From Thermoleophilaceae bacterium (GTDB lineage: Bacteria; Actinomycetota; Thermoleophilia; Solirubrobacterales; Thermoleophilaceae), in contig JAUJOQ010000001.1 of the NCBI GenBank assembly GCA_030447725.1, positions 981,572 through 1,045,571 on the forward strand: a stretch of DNA of 64,000 nt, given 5' to 3'. The stretch's first letter is position 1; each line of letters starts with the position of its first letter. Both the position numbers and the translations under genes were made by a program. The notes under the pieces are model-generated. The model was not told the origin of the DNA. It saw only the letters and a list, made by a program, of their open reading frames with translations, and did not search any database. Positions 49,846-58,185 of this stretch are shown here, one piece after another.

Positions 49846-51375
49846 TCATTTCCGGGCTTCGACCACCTCGACCGGCTTCCCGATCGCATCGGCCAGCAGA
49901 CCTGAGCTTCGCTGTGCCGCCCACAGGGCCACGCTCGGGTCGGCGCCTGAGCCGTTGATCAGCGCGTACAGCCTCACCCGCTTCTTGTCGCGGTCGAGCG
50001 CGACCTCGGCCACGGAGCGGTCGCGGCTGCGTTCGAGCTGCTCCGCCACGCGGATCACGCCGCAGAGCAGTTGCAGCCGGTCATCGTCGCCCTCCTCCTC
50101 GAGCGCGCCGAGCGCTCGCGCATCGGGCTCGCCCTTGCGGTGCCAGCGGGCGGTGAGGGCGATCAGCTCGAGCTCGCGCGGGCTGAACCCGGGCAGCCCG
50201 GAGTTGAGGATCAGGTAGTGGGAGTGGCGGTGGTGGTCGTCGTAGTCGATGGTCACGCCGATGTCGTGGAGCAGCGAAGCCGCCCACAGCAGCTCGCGGT
50301 CGGTGTCCCCGAGATCGTGCAGGCCGGCTTCGCGGAGGGCGTCGAAGGTCTGCAGCGACAGCCGGGCCACGTGATGCACGTGCTCGTCGTCGGTGCGGAA
50401 GCGGTGGGCCAGGTTCTGCACCGACTCGCGGCGCACCTCCTCGAGCAAGGGGGGCTCACGGCCCTCCAGCAGGCGCTCGAAGAAGATTCCCTCCCGCAGT
50501 CCGGCCTCCGTGGCCTCGAGCTCGGTGAACCCTCCGAGGTCCATCGCCGCGGCCACCACGAGCGCCCCGCCCAGGATCACGTCGCTGCGGTCGGGCTTGA
50601 TGCCGCGCACCGAGCCACGCTTGGAGGCGGGACGCGAGACCAGCTCCTCGATCAGCTCCTCCAACGCGTCGCGCGTGAGCATGAAGCCCTGCACGTCGAC
50701 GTCCGGCAGCTCGAGCCGCTTCTGCGCGGCCGCAGCCAGATTGCGGATCGTGCCGCCGAGGCCCACAAGCCGCAAGCCTTCTCCGGCGTCCCACCACTCG
50801 AACTCCGACAGCTGGCGGACCACGTGCTTGCGCAGCGCCTTCATCTGCTTGGGGGAGGCGTGCTCGTCGGGGAGGAAGGCTTCGCTGACCCGCACGGCCC
50901 CGAGCCGCACCGACTCCGCCTCCACCAGGCGGCGCCCCCCGATGTGCATGATCTGAACGCTGCCCCCGCCCACGTCGATGCCGAAGCCGTCGGTCACCGT
51001 CGTCGAGTTCGCGATCGCCAGGTAGCCGTACCACGCCTCCTCCGCGCCGCTTATCACCCGCACCTTGAGTCCGGTGCGGTCTCGGATCCGCTCCAGCAGC
51101 TCGTCGCGGTTGGAGGCGTCGCGGATGGCGCTGGTGGCCACCGTCTCCACCCGCTCGACTCCCGAGGCCTCCAGAAAGGAGGAGAACACGGCCGCCGTAT
51201 GCAGCGCGCGGTCCATCGGCTCAGGCTTGAGCACCCCTTCGTCGCCCATCCCTGCGCTGACGCGGGTGGCCTCGCGGATCTCGTCGATCAGCGTCCACCA
51301 GCCGCCCGGCTCGTACTTGAACACCACCAGGCGGAAGGAGTTCGAGCCCATGTCGATCACCGCGAGGCGTTCCAC
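49846..51375 (-). CDS. Ppx/GppA family exopolyphosphatase/pppGpp phosphatase
   Basis: 509 residues from GTG 51375. The ASKHA ATPase-like N-terminal half has VIDMGSNSFRLVVF, SAIRDASN and VTDGFGIDVGGGSVQIMHIG with the phosphate-binding loops. The C-terminal third is an HD-like domain with LLHDIGVTIDYDDHHRHSHY. This two-part layout is that of the longer Ppx/GppA proteins, which degrade polyphosphate and/or convert pppGpp to ppGpp. Which activity dominates cannot be told. Confidence 0.88.
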   Translation of the reverse strand: MERLAVIDMGSNSFRLVVFKYEPGGWWTLIDEIREATRVSAGMGDEGVLKPEPMDRALHTAAVFSSFLEASGVERVETVATSAIRDASNRDELLERIRDRTGLKVRVISGAEEAWYGYLAIANSTTVTDGFGIDVGGGSVQIMHIGGRRLVEAESVRLGAVRVSEAFLPDEHASPKQMKALRKHVVRQLSEFEWWDAGEGLRLVGLGGTIRNLAAAAQKRLELPDVDVQGFMLTRDALEELIEELVSRPASKRGSVRGIKPDRSDVILGGALVVAAAMDLGGFTELEATEAGLREGIFFERLLEGREPPLLEEVRRESVQNLAHRFRTDDEHVHHVARLSLQTFDALREAGLHDLGDTDRELLWAASLLHDIGVTIDYDDHHRHSHYLILNSGLPGFSPRELELIALTARWHRKGEPDARALGALEEEGDDDRLQLLCGVIRVAEQLERSRDRSVAEVALDRDKKRVRLYALINGSGADPSVALWAAQRSSGLLADAIGKPVEVVEARK

Positions 51376-51435
51376 CCGACAGATGATGGCCGCTCGGGCC
51401 TAAACCCCGCGTGCAAGGTGCCGATACAGGTCTCC

Positions 51436-52539
51436 ATGGCCGCTCCTGCCAAGACGTCGACAGCTCTCACAGGCCCTCAGCTCGACAACCGCCGTGTGGC
51501 GGCCGCCCTGATCGATCTCCTGATCCCGCTCACCGGCGTGGCGGTTGCCTATGCGGCCGGTCTCTCTCTCACGCGCGGACTGCTGCTGGTCGGCGTGGGG
51601 TGGACCCTCTACTACTTCTTCGCGCTCGAGTCCGGGCACGGCCAGACCCTGGGCAAGCGCGTGATGAAGCTGCGTGTGGTCTCCGCCGACGGCACCCCGG
51701 CCACCACGGGTCAGATCGCCAAGCGCACGGTGGTGCGGATCCTCGACGGTCACCTCGTCGGCCTGATCGTGATGCTCGCCACGGGCGAGCGCCGCCTGCG
51801 CCTCGGTGACATCGTGGCGGGCACAGTCGTGACCGATGCCGCCAGCGCCTCCGGCGCGCCTGAGGCCGACCTCGAGCGGCTGGCGGCTGCGCCGGCTCCC
51901 GAGCAGCCGGCGCCCGCGCAGCCGACCTTCGAGCCGGCCGCTGCCAAGCCGCCGTTCTTCAAGCGCCGGCTCTCCCTCCCCTCCTTCGGCGCGAAGAGGC
52001 GCCGCAAGGGCGCCGCCGACCCATCCGCCGACCTCCCCGAGCCAGTCCACCACGGTCGCGTGACCGATCCTCTGCGCGCCGGCGCACCCGCGGCGGTCGA
52101 GCCCTTCGCTGCGTTCGACCGCCCCGATGTCGCCGAGCTCCGGCCGTCCGTAGCGCCCGACGGTCCAGAGCCGAGCATCGAGCTCGACGGTCCCGAGCCG
52201 AGCATCGAGCTCGATCCCCCTGAGGCATCCGACGAGGCCGACGAGCCAGATCCGATCGCCGATCTCGGCGGGCGGGAGCCGGTCGTGGAGTTGGATGAGC
52301 CAGACCGCGAGCCCGAGGCCGAGCCCCAGCCCGCGACGGACTCACTGGCAGAGCTCGAGCCGTGGGCCGAGCGGGAGGTGCGGGCCCTGACCGAGCGCGC
52401 CGCCGATCCCGTCGCCGGCCCCGAGGCCGAGGTCGACCCGGATCACGATCCCGGGCTGACGATCAAGCCGGTCGAGACCGTGTCGGCCATCGACCTGGTG
52501 ATGCAGGACGCCGAGGAGCGGCGGCCCGCGGCCGACTGA
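51436..52539 (+). CDS. RDD family membrane protein with long acidic C-terminus
   Basis: 367 residues from ATG 51436. The RDD domain (about 12-125) has RRVAAALIDLLIPLTGVAVA and GHGQTLGKRVMKLRVVSADG with two to three helices. The remaining 240 residues are disordered-looking, rich in Pro, Glu and Asp, with a tandem nine-residue repeat DGPEPSIEL encoded at 52159-52212 (27-bp period). A short basic stretch (KRRLSLPSFGAKRRRK) precedes the acidic part. Role unknown; RDD proteins are putative transport-related membrane proteins. Followed by a consensus TATAAT promoter for FprA. Confidence 0.78.
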   Translation: MAAPAKTSTALTGPQLDNRRVAAALIDLLIPLTGVAVAYAAGLSLTRGLLLVGVGWTLYYFFALESGHGQTLGKRVMKLRVVSADGTPATTGQIAKRTVVRILDGHLVGLIVMLATGERRLRLGDIVAGTVVTDAASASGAPEADLERLAAAPAPEQPAPAQPTFEPAAAKPPFFKRRLSLPSFGAKRRRKGAADPSADLPEPVHHGRVTDPLRAGAPAAVEPFAAFDRPDVAELRPSVAPDGPEPSIELDGPEPSIELDPPEASDEADEPDPIADLGGREPVVELDEPDREPEAEPQPATDSLAELEPWAEREVRALTERAADPVAGPEAEVDPDHDPGLTIKPVETVSAIDLVMQDAEERRPAAD

Positions 52540-52574
52540 CGCGCTTTTTCTCCGGCGCGGCATCGCGGCCCTCC

Positions 52575-52580
52575 TATAAT
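52575..52580 (+). promoter_or_regulatory. Consensus TATAAT -10 box upstream of FprA
   Basis: Perfect TATAAT in GC-rich sequence, 45 bp before the FprA ATG at 52626, implying a short leader of about 38 nt. No good -35 hexamer at the standard distance. A CTTTTTC stretch (52544-52550) after the RDD gene stop may be part of a weak terminator. Confidence 0.6.
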
Positions 52581-52625
52581 CGCCGACCCGCCAGGTCCGC
52601 CAACGGGGCGGCCCGCCTGATCACC

Positions 52626-54032
52626 ATGCCTTTCTCTCCGGGAACACCCGAGCAGCCGCTGCGAGTCGCCGTCGTGGGCTCCGGTCCATCCGGCTTCTAC
52701 GCCGCCGGCCATCTGCTCAAGCTCGGCGACGTCTCGGTGCAGGTGGACATGTACGACCGGCTGCCGACTCCGTTCGGGTTGGTGCGCGCCGGCGTCGCCC
52801 CCGACCACCCCAAGATCAAGTCGGTGATCCGGGTCTATGAGAAGACGGCCGCCAGCCCGGATTTCCACTTCTTCGGCAACGTCCTCGTGGGCGAGGACAT
52901 CTCCCATGAGGAGCTGAAGGAGCGATACCACGCGGTGATCTACGCCGTCGGCGCCCAGACCGACCGTCAAATGGGCATCCCCGGCGAGGACCTGCCCGGC
53001 AGCTGGGCGGCCACCGAGTTCGTGGCCTGGTACAACGCGCATCCGGACTTCTGCGACCTGGAGTTCGACCTCTCCTGCAAGCGCGCCGTGGTGATCGGCA
53101 ACGGCAACGTGGCCATGGACGTGGCCCGCATGCTGGTGCTCCCGCGCGAGGAGCTGGAGGTGACCGACATCGCCGACCACGCGATCGATGTGATGGCCGA
53201 CAGCGCCATCGAGGAGGTCGTGATCGTGGGCCGTCGCGGCCCGGCGCAGGCCGCGTTCACCAACCCCGAGCTGCTCGAGCTGGGAGAGCTCACCGACGCC
53301 GGCGTGATCGTCGACCCTGCGGACATGGAGCTCGACGACCAGAGCGCCCGCTCGATCGAGGGTGAGGGGGAGATCACCCCCCGCAAGAACGTCGAGATCC
53401 TCAACGACTACGCGCGGCGCACTCCGGAGGGCAAGCGCAAGCGCGTGGTACTGCGCTTCCTGCGCTCGCCGGTGGCGATCAAGGGGGATGGCAAGGTCGA
53501 GGCGGTGGAAGTGGTCCGCAACGAGCTGCAGCAGGGCGGTGACGGCGTGCTCAAGGCGAGGGCCACGGAGGAGCACGAGACGATCGAGGCCGGGATCGTG
53601 TTCCGGTCGATCGGGTACCGCGGCGTGCCGATCGAGGGCGTTCCCTTCGACGAGTGGAAGGGCGCGATCCCCAACGAGGAGGGCCGGGTGATCAATCCCC
53701 GCGAGCAGCACGCCATCCCGGGCGAGTACGTGGTGGGCTGGATCAAGCGCGGACCCTCAGGCGTGATCGGGACCAACAAGCGCGACGCCCAGGAGACGGT
53801 CGACCGCCTCCTCGAGGACCTACACGAGGGCCGCCTGCCCGAGCCCACCGCCGACGGGTCCCAGGAGGCGGTCGAGGCGCTTGTGGCCGAGCGCAAGCCC
53901 GAGCACGTGACCTACGCGGGCTGGGAGCTGATCGACGCCGTCGAGAAGGCCGCCGGCGAGCCGCTCGGCCGCCCGCGCGTGAAGCTCACGAGGGTCGAGG
54001 AGATGCTCGAAGCGGCCAAGCAGACTGTCTAA
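52626..54032 (+). CDS. fprA: Ferredoxin-NADP+ reductase, FprA type
   Basis: 468 residues. Adrenodoxin-reductase-like flavoprotein: FAD site VVGSGPSGFYAAGHLL (about 17-32), DRLPTPFGLVRAGVAPDHPK near 45-65, the NADP site VVIGNGNVAMDVARML near 155-170 with VGRRGPAQAAFT, and the C-terminal VVGWIKRGPSGVIGTNKRDA. Length and blocks match mycobacterial FprA. It moves electrons between NADPH and ferredoxins, for P450s, Fe-S assembly or heme metabolism. The HemQ gene is convergent, 17 bp after its stop. Confidence 0.92.
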   Translation: MPFSPGTPEQPLRVAVVGSGPSGFYAAGHLLKLGDVSVQVDMYDRLPTPFGLVRAGVAPDHPKIKSVIRVYEKTAASPDFHFFGNVLVGEDISHEELKERYHAVIYAVGAQTDRQMGIPGEDLPGSWAATEFVAWYNAHPDFCDLEFDLSCKRAVVIGNGNVAMDVARMLVLPREELEVTDIADHAIDVMADSAIEEVVIVGRRGPAQAAFTNPELLELGELTDAGVIVDPADMELDDQSARSIEGEGEITPRKNVEILNDYARRTPEGKRKRVVLRFLRSPVAIKGDGKVEAVEVVRNELQQGGDGVLKARATEEHETIEAGIVFRSIGYRGVPIEGVPFDEWKGAIPNEEGRVINPREQHAIPGEYVVGWIKRGPSGVIGTNKRDAQETVDRLLEDLHEGRLPEPTADGSQEAVEALVAERKPEHVTYAGWELIDAVEKAAGEPLGRPRVKLTRVEEMLEAAKQTV

Positions 54033-54049
54033 AGGGAGGAGCGCAGCTC

Positions 54050-54742
54050 TCAGGCGGGCTGGCTGACCGTCTCGCCGTCGAGCGCGTCCAGCGCGCGCTC
54101 GGGCGACGATGAGATGCAGGTGAAGATGGGCGTCTCGGACTCCGTATAGGAGCTCGACTCGGTCGAGCGCAGCTCCTGGACCAGGTCGAGGAACTCGCCC
54201 GGCTCGTCGGCGTTGAACGAGACCACGAACTCCTGGTCGTCCAGACCGTACGAGTAGGCGGTGTTGATCTCGATCCCGGGGTAGCGCCTGCCGGTGTCGA
54301 TATGGCCGCGCATCACCCGCATTCGCTCCTCCGGGGGCAGGAGGTACCACTCGCGCTTCTTGCGCATCGGGTAGACGATCAGGTACTTGGCGTCGGAGCC
54401 GGGGCGGGGCTCGAGCGGTTGGGGCTCGTCGGAGTAGATCGACTCCTTGGTCATCGCCAGGTAGGAGTGTGAGATCTCGGCGTAGGCCATCAGCCCCGTC
54501 TGGTTGACCAGCACGTGCAGCTCGTGAATGGGATCGAGCGAGGGGGCGAGGGCCCGGATCATCAGGTCGGTGTCGCCGCGGGTGCCCACGAGCGAGTAGG
54601 CGCGCAGCAGGTGATCATCGGCGAACTCCCGGCAGGCGGCCGCGAACTCGCGCTTGTCCTGAGCACGGTGCTCAGGAGCGCGCCGCCGCCACTCGGGCGA
54701 AACGCGGATGAAGGTGAACTTGACGAAGTTGCGACCGGCCAC
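54050..54742 (-). CDS. hemQ: Coproheme decarboxylase HemQ/ChdC (chlorite dismutase family)
   Basis: 230 residues from GTG 54742; TTG 54760 would add six residues. Blocks YLIVYPMRKKREWYLLPPEE (about 120-139), RVMRGHIDTGRRYPG and EFVVSFNADEPGEFLDLVQE mark the HemQ branch of the chlorite dismutase family, in which the WYLLP block lines the heme pocket. It makes heme b from coproheme using H2O2, the last step of the coproporphyrin-dependent pathway of Gram-positives. The upstream pathway genes are not in this window. Its promoter overlaps that of the divergent glycosyltransferase fusion gene. Confidence 0.88.
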   Translation of the reverse strand: MAGRNFVKFTFIRVSPEWRRRAPEHRAQDKREFAAACREFADDHLLRAYSLVGTRGDTDLMIRALAPSLDPIHELHVLVNQTGLMAYAEISHSYLAMTKESIYSDEPQPLEPRPGSDAKYLIVYPMRKKREWYLLPPEERMRVMRGHIDTGRRYPGIEINTAYSYGLDDQEFVVSFNADEPGEFLDLVQELRSTESSSYTESETPIFTCISSSPERALDALDGETVSQPA

Positions 54743-54748
54743 GACCGA

Positions 54749-54780
54749 ATTGTGGCGCAATCCTGTGTTTGCCCTACGAT
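54749..54780. promoter_or_regulatory. Overlapping divergent promoters of HemQ and the glycosyltransferase-flippase gene
   Basis: Only 44 bp separate the two start codons. Minus strand CACAAT (54754-54749) is 6 nt before the HemQ GTG; plus strand TACGAT (54775-54780) is 6 nt before the GTG at 54787. Both lack Shine-Dalgarno sequences. The -35 region of each would fall on or beyond the -10 of the other, so simultaneous firing is unlikely. Confidence 0.5.
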
Positions 54781-54786
54781 GGCTCA

Positions 54787-57114
54787 GTGCGTGTAGGGCT
54801 CGTATCCCCGTACTCGTACACGTATCCCGGCGGGGTCGGCCGCCACGTGGAATCGCTCGGCGACGAGCTCTTGGCCCAGGGGCACGAGGTCCGTCTGCTC
54901 GCGCCCCACGATCCCGACGACCGCCTGGCACGTGTCATGCACCGGGGCGCCGCCCCGGAGCGCCGGCCCCTGCCCGACCACCTCGTTCCGCTCGGACGCA
55001 CGGTTGGCCTGCCGGCCAACGGCGCGGTGTCCAATCTCGCCTTCACGCCCGAGGCCGTGGCTGCGCTGGGCCGCGAGCTGCGCCATGGTGGCTACGACGT
55101 GGTGCACGTGCACGAGCCCAACGCGCCGCTGGTGAGCTGGTTCGCCACCGAGGCGGCGCGGGTGCCGCTGGTGGGCACCTTCCACTGCTATTCGCGCAGC
55201 CGCATGGCCAACGGCCTGATGGCCAACGCAGTCGGCGCCCGGCGCCTCTACAACAAGCTGCACGTGCGCATAGCCGTGTCCGAGGCTGCGCGCTGGACGG
55301 CGGAGCGCTTCTACGGCGGCCGGTACCGGATCGTGCCAAACGGCGTGGACCTGGCCGCGGCGCGGCCAGACCACGACCCAGAGCACGAAGGGCTGGAGCT
55401 GCTCTTTCTCGGCCGGGCCGATGCTCGCAAGGGGTTGCCGGTGCTGTTGCGCGCCTTCGAGGCCCTGCGCGGCGCGGGCGTGTCCGCGCGGCTCACGGTC
55501 GCGGGCGCCACCCGCGAGGAGGTCGAGCCGCTGCTCCTCGACACGGAGGGCGTGATGGTGGCGGGCCGGGTGACAGAGGAGGAGAAGCAGCGGCTGCTGG
55601 GGCGGGCCGACCTGCTCTGCGCACCCTCGCTCGGAGGCGAGAGCTTCGGCATGGTGCTCACCGAGGCGTTCGCCGCTCACACGCCCGTGGTGGCCTCCGA
55701 CATCGTCGGCTATCGCGACGTGATCCGCGACGGTGTCGACGGTCTGCTGGTGCCGGCGGCCGACCCCGCGGCGCTCGGTGAGGCCCTGCGCCGGCTGGCG
55801 CTCGACCCGCAACGCCGGATGGCCATGGTCGCGCAGGCCCGCACGAGCGCACAGCGTTTCGCCTGGCCGAGGGTCGCCGAGGACGTGGTCGCCGCCTACG
55901 AGGACGCCGTGGAGATGCCTTCTCCCGAAGGTCGAATGGCGCGGGCCGGAGCACGCCTCGGACTGGTCGGCGCCGAGCCGGGCCGTACGCCGCGGCCGGT
56001 GCGCATTCCCTCGATCGAGCCCGAGGTGCCCGGTTCCGGGCGCCGTGCGGCTGCTCGCGTGGCGCGTCGCGCCGCCGTGGTCACGGCGGCGGTCGGCGGC
56101 GCCGGGCTCACCGCGCTCGCGCTCTCACATCTCGGCATCGAATCGATCGGCCGCGCCGTGGTGGCCGCCACGCCGGGGTGGGTGCTCGCGGCCTTTGCGC
56201 TGATGTGCGCCTCGATGCTGATCCGCGCCGAGGCCTGGCATGCGATCCTGCGGGCCGCGCTCCCGGGCACGCGCGTGCGGCGGCGCGACATCGCTCGCGG
56301 GACGATGATCGGCGTGCTGATGTCGGCCACCCTGCCGGCCCGCCTCGGGGAGCCCTCACGTGCCCTGATCGTGGCGCGGCGCGTGGGGCGCGTGCGCGAC
56401 AACTTTCCCGTGGTGCTGGGGTCGCTGGTGTCCCAGACCCTGCTCAACCTGCTGGCGCTGGCGGTGCTCGGCACGGTGATGGTCGTCACCGTGGGCATCT
56501 TCCGGGGAGGCGAGGACGCCCTGGTGTTCGCCACCATCGCGCCGGTTGCGGTGATCGGACTGCTGCTGGCCGTACCGGCGCTGCTTCGCCGCGGCAAGCC
56601 GTCGCGGTTCGTGCGCGTGCAGCAGGCCCTGGCCACGGCCCGCCGGGCGATGGTTCAGGTGCGCAGCGGGCTTCAGGTGTTTCGCAGCCTGCGGCTGGGC
56701 ACGTGGGCCGCCACCACACAGCTCACCGCCTGGGCCGTACAGTGGCTGGCCTGCTACGTGCTCCTGGTTGCGCTGGGGCTCGACGAACGCGCGGGCATGG
56801 GCGCCGCCGCCGCCGTGCTGTTCGCGGTCAACGTGACCGCGGCGCTGCCCGCCACCCCGTCCAACCTCGGCGTGTTCCAGGCCGCTTGCGTGGCGGTGCT
56901 GTCGGCGTACGGGGTTGGCAAGACCGATGCCCTGGCCTACGGGATCATCCTCCAAGCCGTGGAGATCGCCACCGCTCTGGCCATGGGCATGCCGGCATTG
57001 GTGGCCGAGGGCATGACCTGGAGGGATCTGCGCCTGCGGGCCCTGCACGCGGCTCCGGTCGAGCTGGCGGCCGTCGGGCGCCGGGGTCCCGAGCCCGCCG
57101 AAGCCGAGGCGTAG
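54787..57114 (+). CDS. PimA-like GT4 glycosyltransferase fused to a flippase-like membrane domain
   Basis: 775 residues. Residues 1-375 are a GT-B glycosyltransferase: VGLVSPYSYTYPGGVGRHVE opens like mycobacterial PimA, VVHVHEPNAPLVSW follows, and GGESFGMVLTEAFAAHTPV gives the EX7E donor-binding motif. After a linker (about 380-405) comes a 7-8 helix domain (about 410-740) of the lysylphosphatidylglycerol-synthase-TM/AglD flippase-like type, with TLPARLGEPSRALIVARRVG and ALPATPSNLGVFQAACVAVL. A single open frame covers both. It could glycosylate a phospholipid such as phosphatidylinositol and help move it across the membrane. TTG 54769 is an alternative start. Confidence 0.85.
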   Translation: MRVGLVSPYSYTYPGGVGRHVESLGDELLAQGHEVRLLAPHDPDDRLARVMHRGAAPERRPLPDHLVPLGRTVGLPANGAVSNLAFTPEAVAALGRELRHGGYDVVHVHEPNAPLVSWFATEAARVPLVGTFHCYSRSRMANGLMANAVGARRLYNKLHVRIAVSEAARWTAERFYGGRYRIVPNGVDLAAARPDHDPEHEGLELLFLGRADARKGLPVLLRAFEALRGAGVSARLTVAGATREEVEPLLLDTEGVMVAGRVTEEEKQRLLGRADLLCAPSLGGESFGMVLTEAFAAHTPVVASDIVGYRDVIRDGVDGLLVPAADPAALGEALRRLALDPQRRMAMVAQARTSAQRFAWPRVAEDVVAAYEDAVEMPSPEGRMARAGARLGLVGAEPGRTPRPVRIPSIEPEVPGSGRRAAARVARRAAVVTAAVGGAGLTALALSHLGIESIGRAVVAATPGWVLAAFALMCASMLIRAEAWHAILRAALPGTRVRRRDIARGTMIGVLMSATLPARLGEPSRALIVARRVGRVRDNFPVVLGSLVSQTLLNLLALAVLGTVMVVTVGIFRGGEDALVFATIAPVAVIGLLLAVPALLRRGKPSRFVRVQQALATARRAMVQVRSGLQVFRSLRLGTWAATTQLTAWAVQWLACYVLLVALGLDERAGMGAAAAVLFAVNVTAALPATPSNLGVFQAACVAVLSAYGVGKTDALAYGIILQAVEIATALAMGMPALVAEGMTWRDLRLRALHAAPVELAAVGRRGPEPAEAEA

Positions 57115-57149
57115 CACCTCCCGTCGCGCGGCCCCTACCCTCCCCGGGG

Positions 57150-57824
57150 ATGCGCGGCGATGGTCAGCATGAGGCGACGAGGCGCACCTTTCTGCGCGCC
57201 TCCATCCTCACCGGCGCGGCGTTCGCCCTGCCCGGCTGCCTCGGCGAAGACGACGGCGGCACCGAGGGCGAGCGGGGAGTACGCCGGAGCGGCGATCGCG
57301 GTGCCCCAGCCGACGCGCGGCTTCCGGCCACGCCGGCCTGCGACGACGGCGACGCGGCCGGCCCGACCGCCGCCCAGGCCGAGGGGCCCTTCTTCACGCC
57401 CGACTCCCCCCGGCGCACCCGCCTGCGCGAGCCCGGCGTCGCCGGGGTGCCACTCCTGCTCGCCGGCCGCGTGCTCTACACCGACTGCCGGCCGGTGCCG
57501 GGGGCGCTGCTCGACTTCTGGCAGGCCGACGGCAGCGGGGAGTACGACAACACCGGCTTTCGCCTGCGCGGCCACCAGCTCAGCGCACCCGACGGCCGCT
57601 TCCGGCTGGAGACGGTCGTGCCCGGGGAGTACGCGACGCGCACGCCGCACATCCACCTGAAGGTGCAGGCGCGAGACCTGCCCCCGCTCGCCACCCAGCT
57701 CTACCTCCCCGGCGAGCCCGCCAACCAGCGCGACGGCCTCTTCGACCCAGCGCTGCTGGTGCGCGCCCGGCCGGCGGGCGCCGGCCTGCGCGCCGCCTTC
57801 GACGTCGTGCTCGCCACCGGCTGA
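57150..57824 (+). CDS. Exported intradiol ring-cleavage dioxygenase-like lipoprotein
   Basis: 224 residues. Tat-type TRRTFLRAS (about 10-18), hydrophobic run and lipobox ALPGC, then a low-complexity linker. The intradiol domain has AEGPFFTPDSPRRTRL, DFWQADGSGEYDNTGF and VPGEYATRTPHIHLKVQ: the two Tyr (GEYD, GEYA) and the HxH provide all four Fe(III) ligands of catechol/protocatechuate dioxygenases. Shorter than soluble catechol dioxygenases and placed outside the membrane, so the substrate may be an environmental aromatic. TACCCT is 8 nt before the ATG. Confidence 0.82.
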   Translation: MRGDGQHEATRRTFLRASILTGAAFALPGCLGEDDGGTEGERGVRRSGDRGAPADARLPATPACDDGDAAGPTAAQAEGPFFTPDSPRRTRLREPGVAGVPLLLAGRVLYTDCRPVPGALLDFWQADGSGEYDNTGFRLRGHQLSAPDGRFRLETVVPGEYATRTPHIHLKVQARDLPPLATQLYLPGEPANQRDGLFDPALLVRARPAGAGLRAAFDVVLATG

Positions 57825-57893
57825 GCTCACCCTGGCAGCCGTTCACTTGTGCCTCCGCGCCAACCCGGTTAGGCTGCCCCCGGCCCGCCGGGA

Positions 57894-58145
57894 GCCACCA
57901 TCGCCGACGCGAAGAAGTTCCTGATGACCGAGAAGGGCGAGCCCCCGTTTGCCGGCGAGGCCGATGAGGGCGGTATCGACCCGGACAATGGAATCGCCAG
58001 CACGGTGCTCGACGGAGGTGTCGCCCAGACCATCGAGTTCACGGGCAAGCCCGGCAAGTACGCCTTCTTCTGCTTCATCGCGGACAAGAAGGGGGCCCCG
58101 CCCCACGTCGTCAAGGGCATGGTCTCGGAGGTGACAGTCGAGTAG
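57894..58145 (+). pseudogene. 5'-truncated cupredoxin-like gene
   Basis: The frame encodes ATIADAKKFLMTEKGEPPFA and, further on, FTGKPGKYAFFCFIADKKG, APPHVVKGMVSEVTV, matching the C-terminal half of cupredoxin-like secreted proteins (Cys and His of a type 1 copper site). Family-like sequence continues in frame ten codons before the first ATG (57924) and then meets TAG at 57870. No signal peptide or N-terminal strands exist. Upstream, TTGTGC and TAGGCT (57847-57852, 57870-57875, 17-bp spacer) look like an intact promoter. A 73-residue protein from 57924 is possible, but a deletion remnant is likelier. Confidence 0.65.
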
Positions 58146-58151
58146 GTCTCA

Positions 58152-58185
58152 AAGGTTGGGGCGGCGACCGCGCCGCCCCAACCTT
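58152..58185. terminator. 15-bp perfect hairpin before metH
   Basis: Arms AAGGTTGGGGCGGCG (58152-58166) and CGCCGCCCCAACCTT (58171-58185) with a 4-nt loop, 6 bp after the cupredoxin-like stop and 36 bp before metH. The strongest terminator-like structure in the window; no T-tract on either side, so it may act both ways. Confidence 0.75.

Noticed and set aside
48266-49924. Extension of the DNA glycosylase frame to about 770 residues
   Set aside because: The extra part is a shifted reading of the AarF gene; ATG 48265 gives a normal-length glycosylase.
50071-51435. Upstream extension that would make the RDD protein over 800 residues long
   Set aside because: The extra part is antisense to the Ppx/GppA gene, has no protein-like features, and a good ATG at 51436 starts the RDD domain.
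54787-57114. Two adjacent genes mis-joined by sequencing error
   Set aside because: The frame is continuous with no stop, internal start or ribosome-binding site at the junction, and codon use is uniform; treated as a true fusion.
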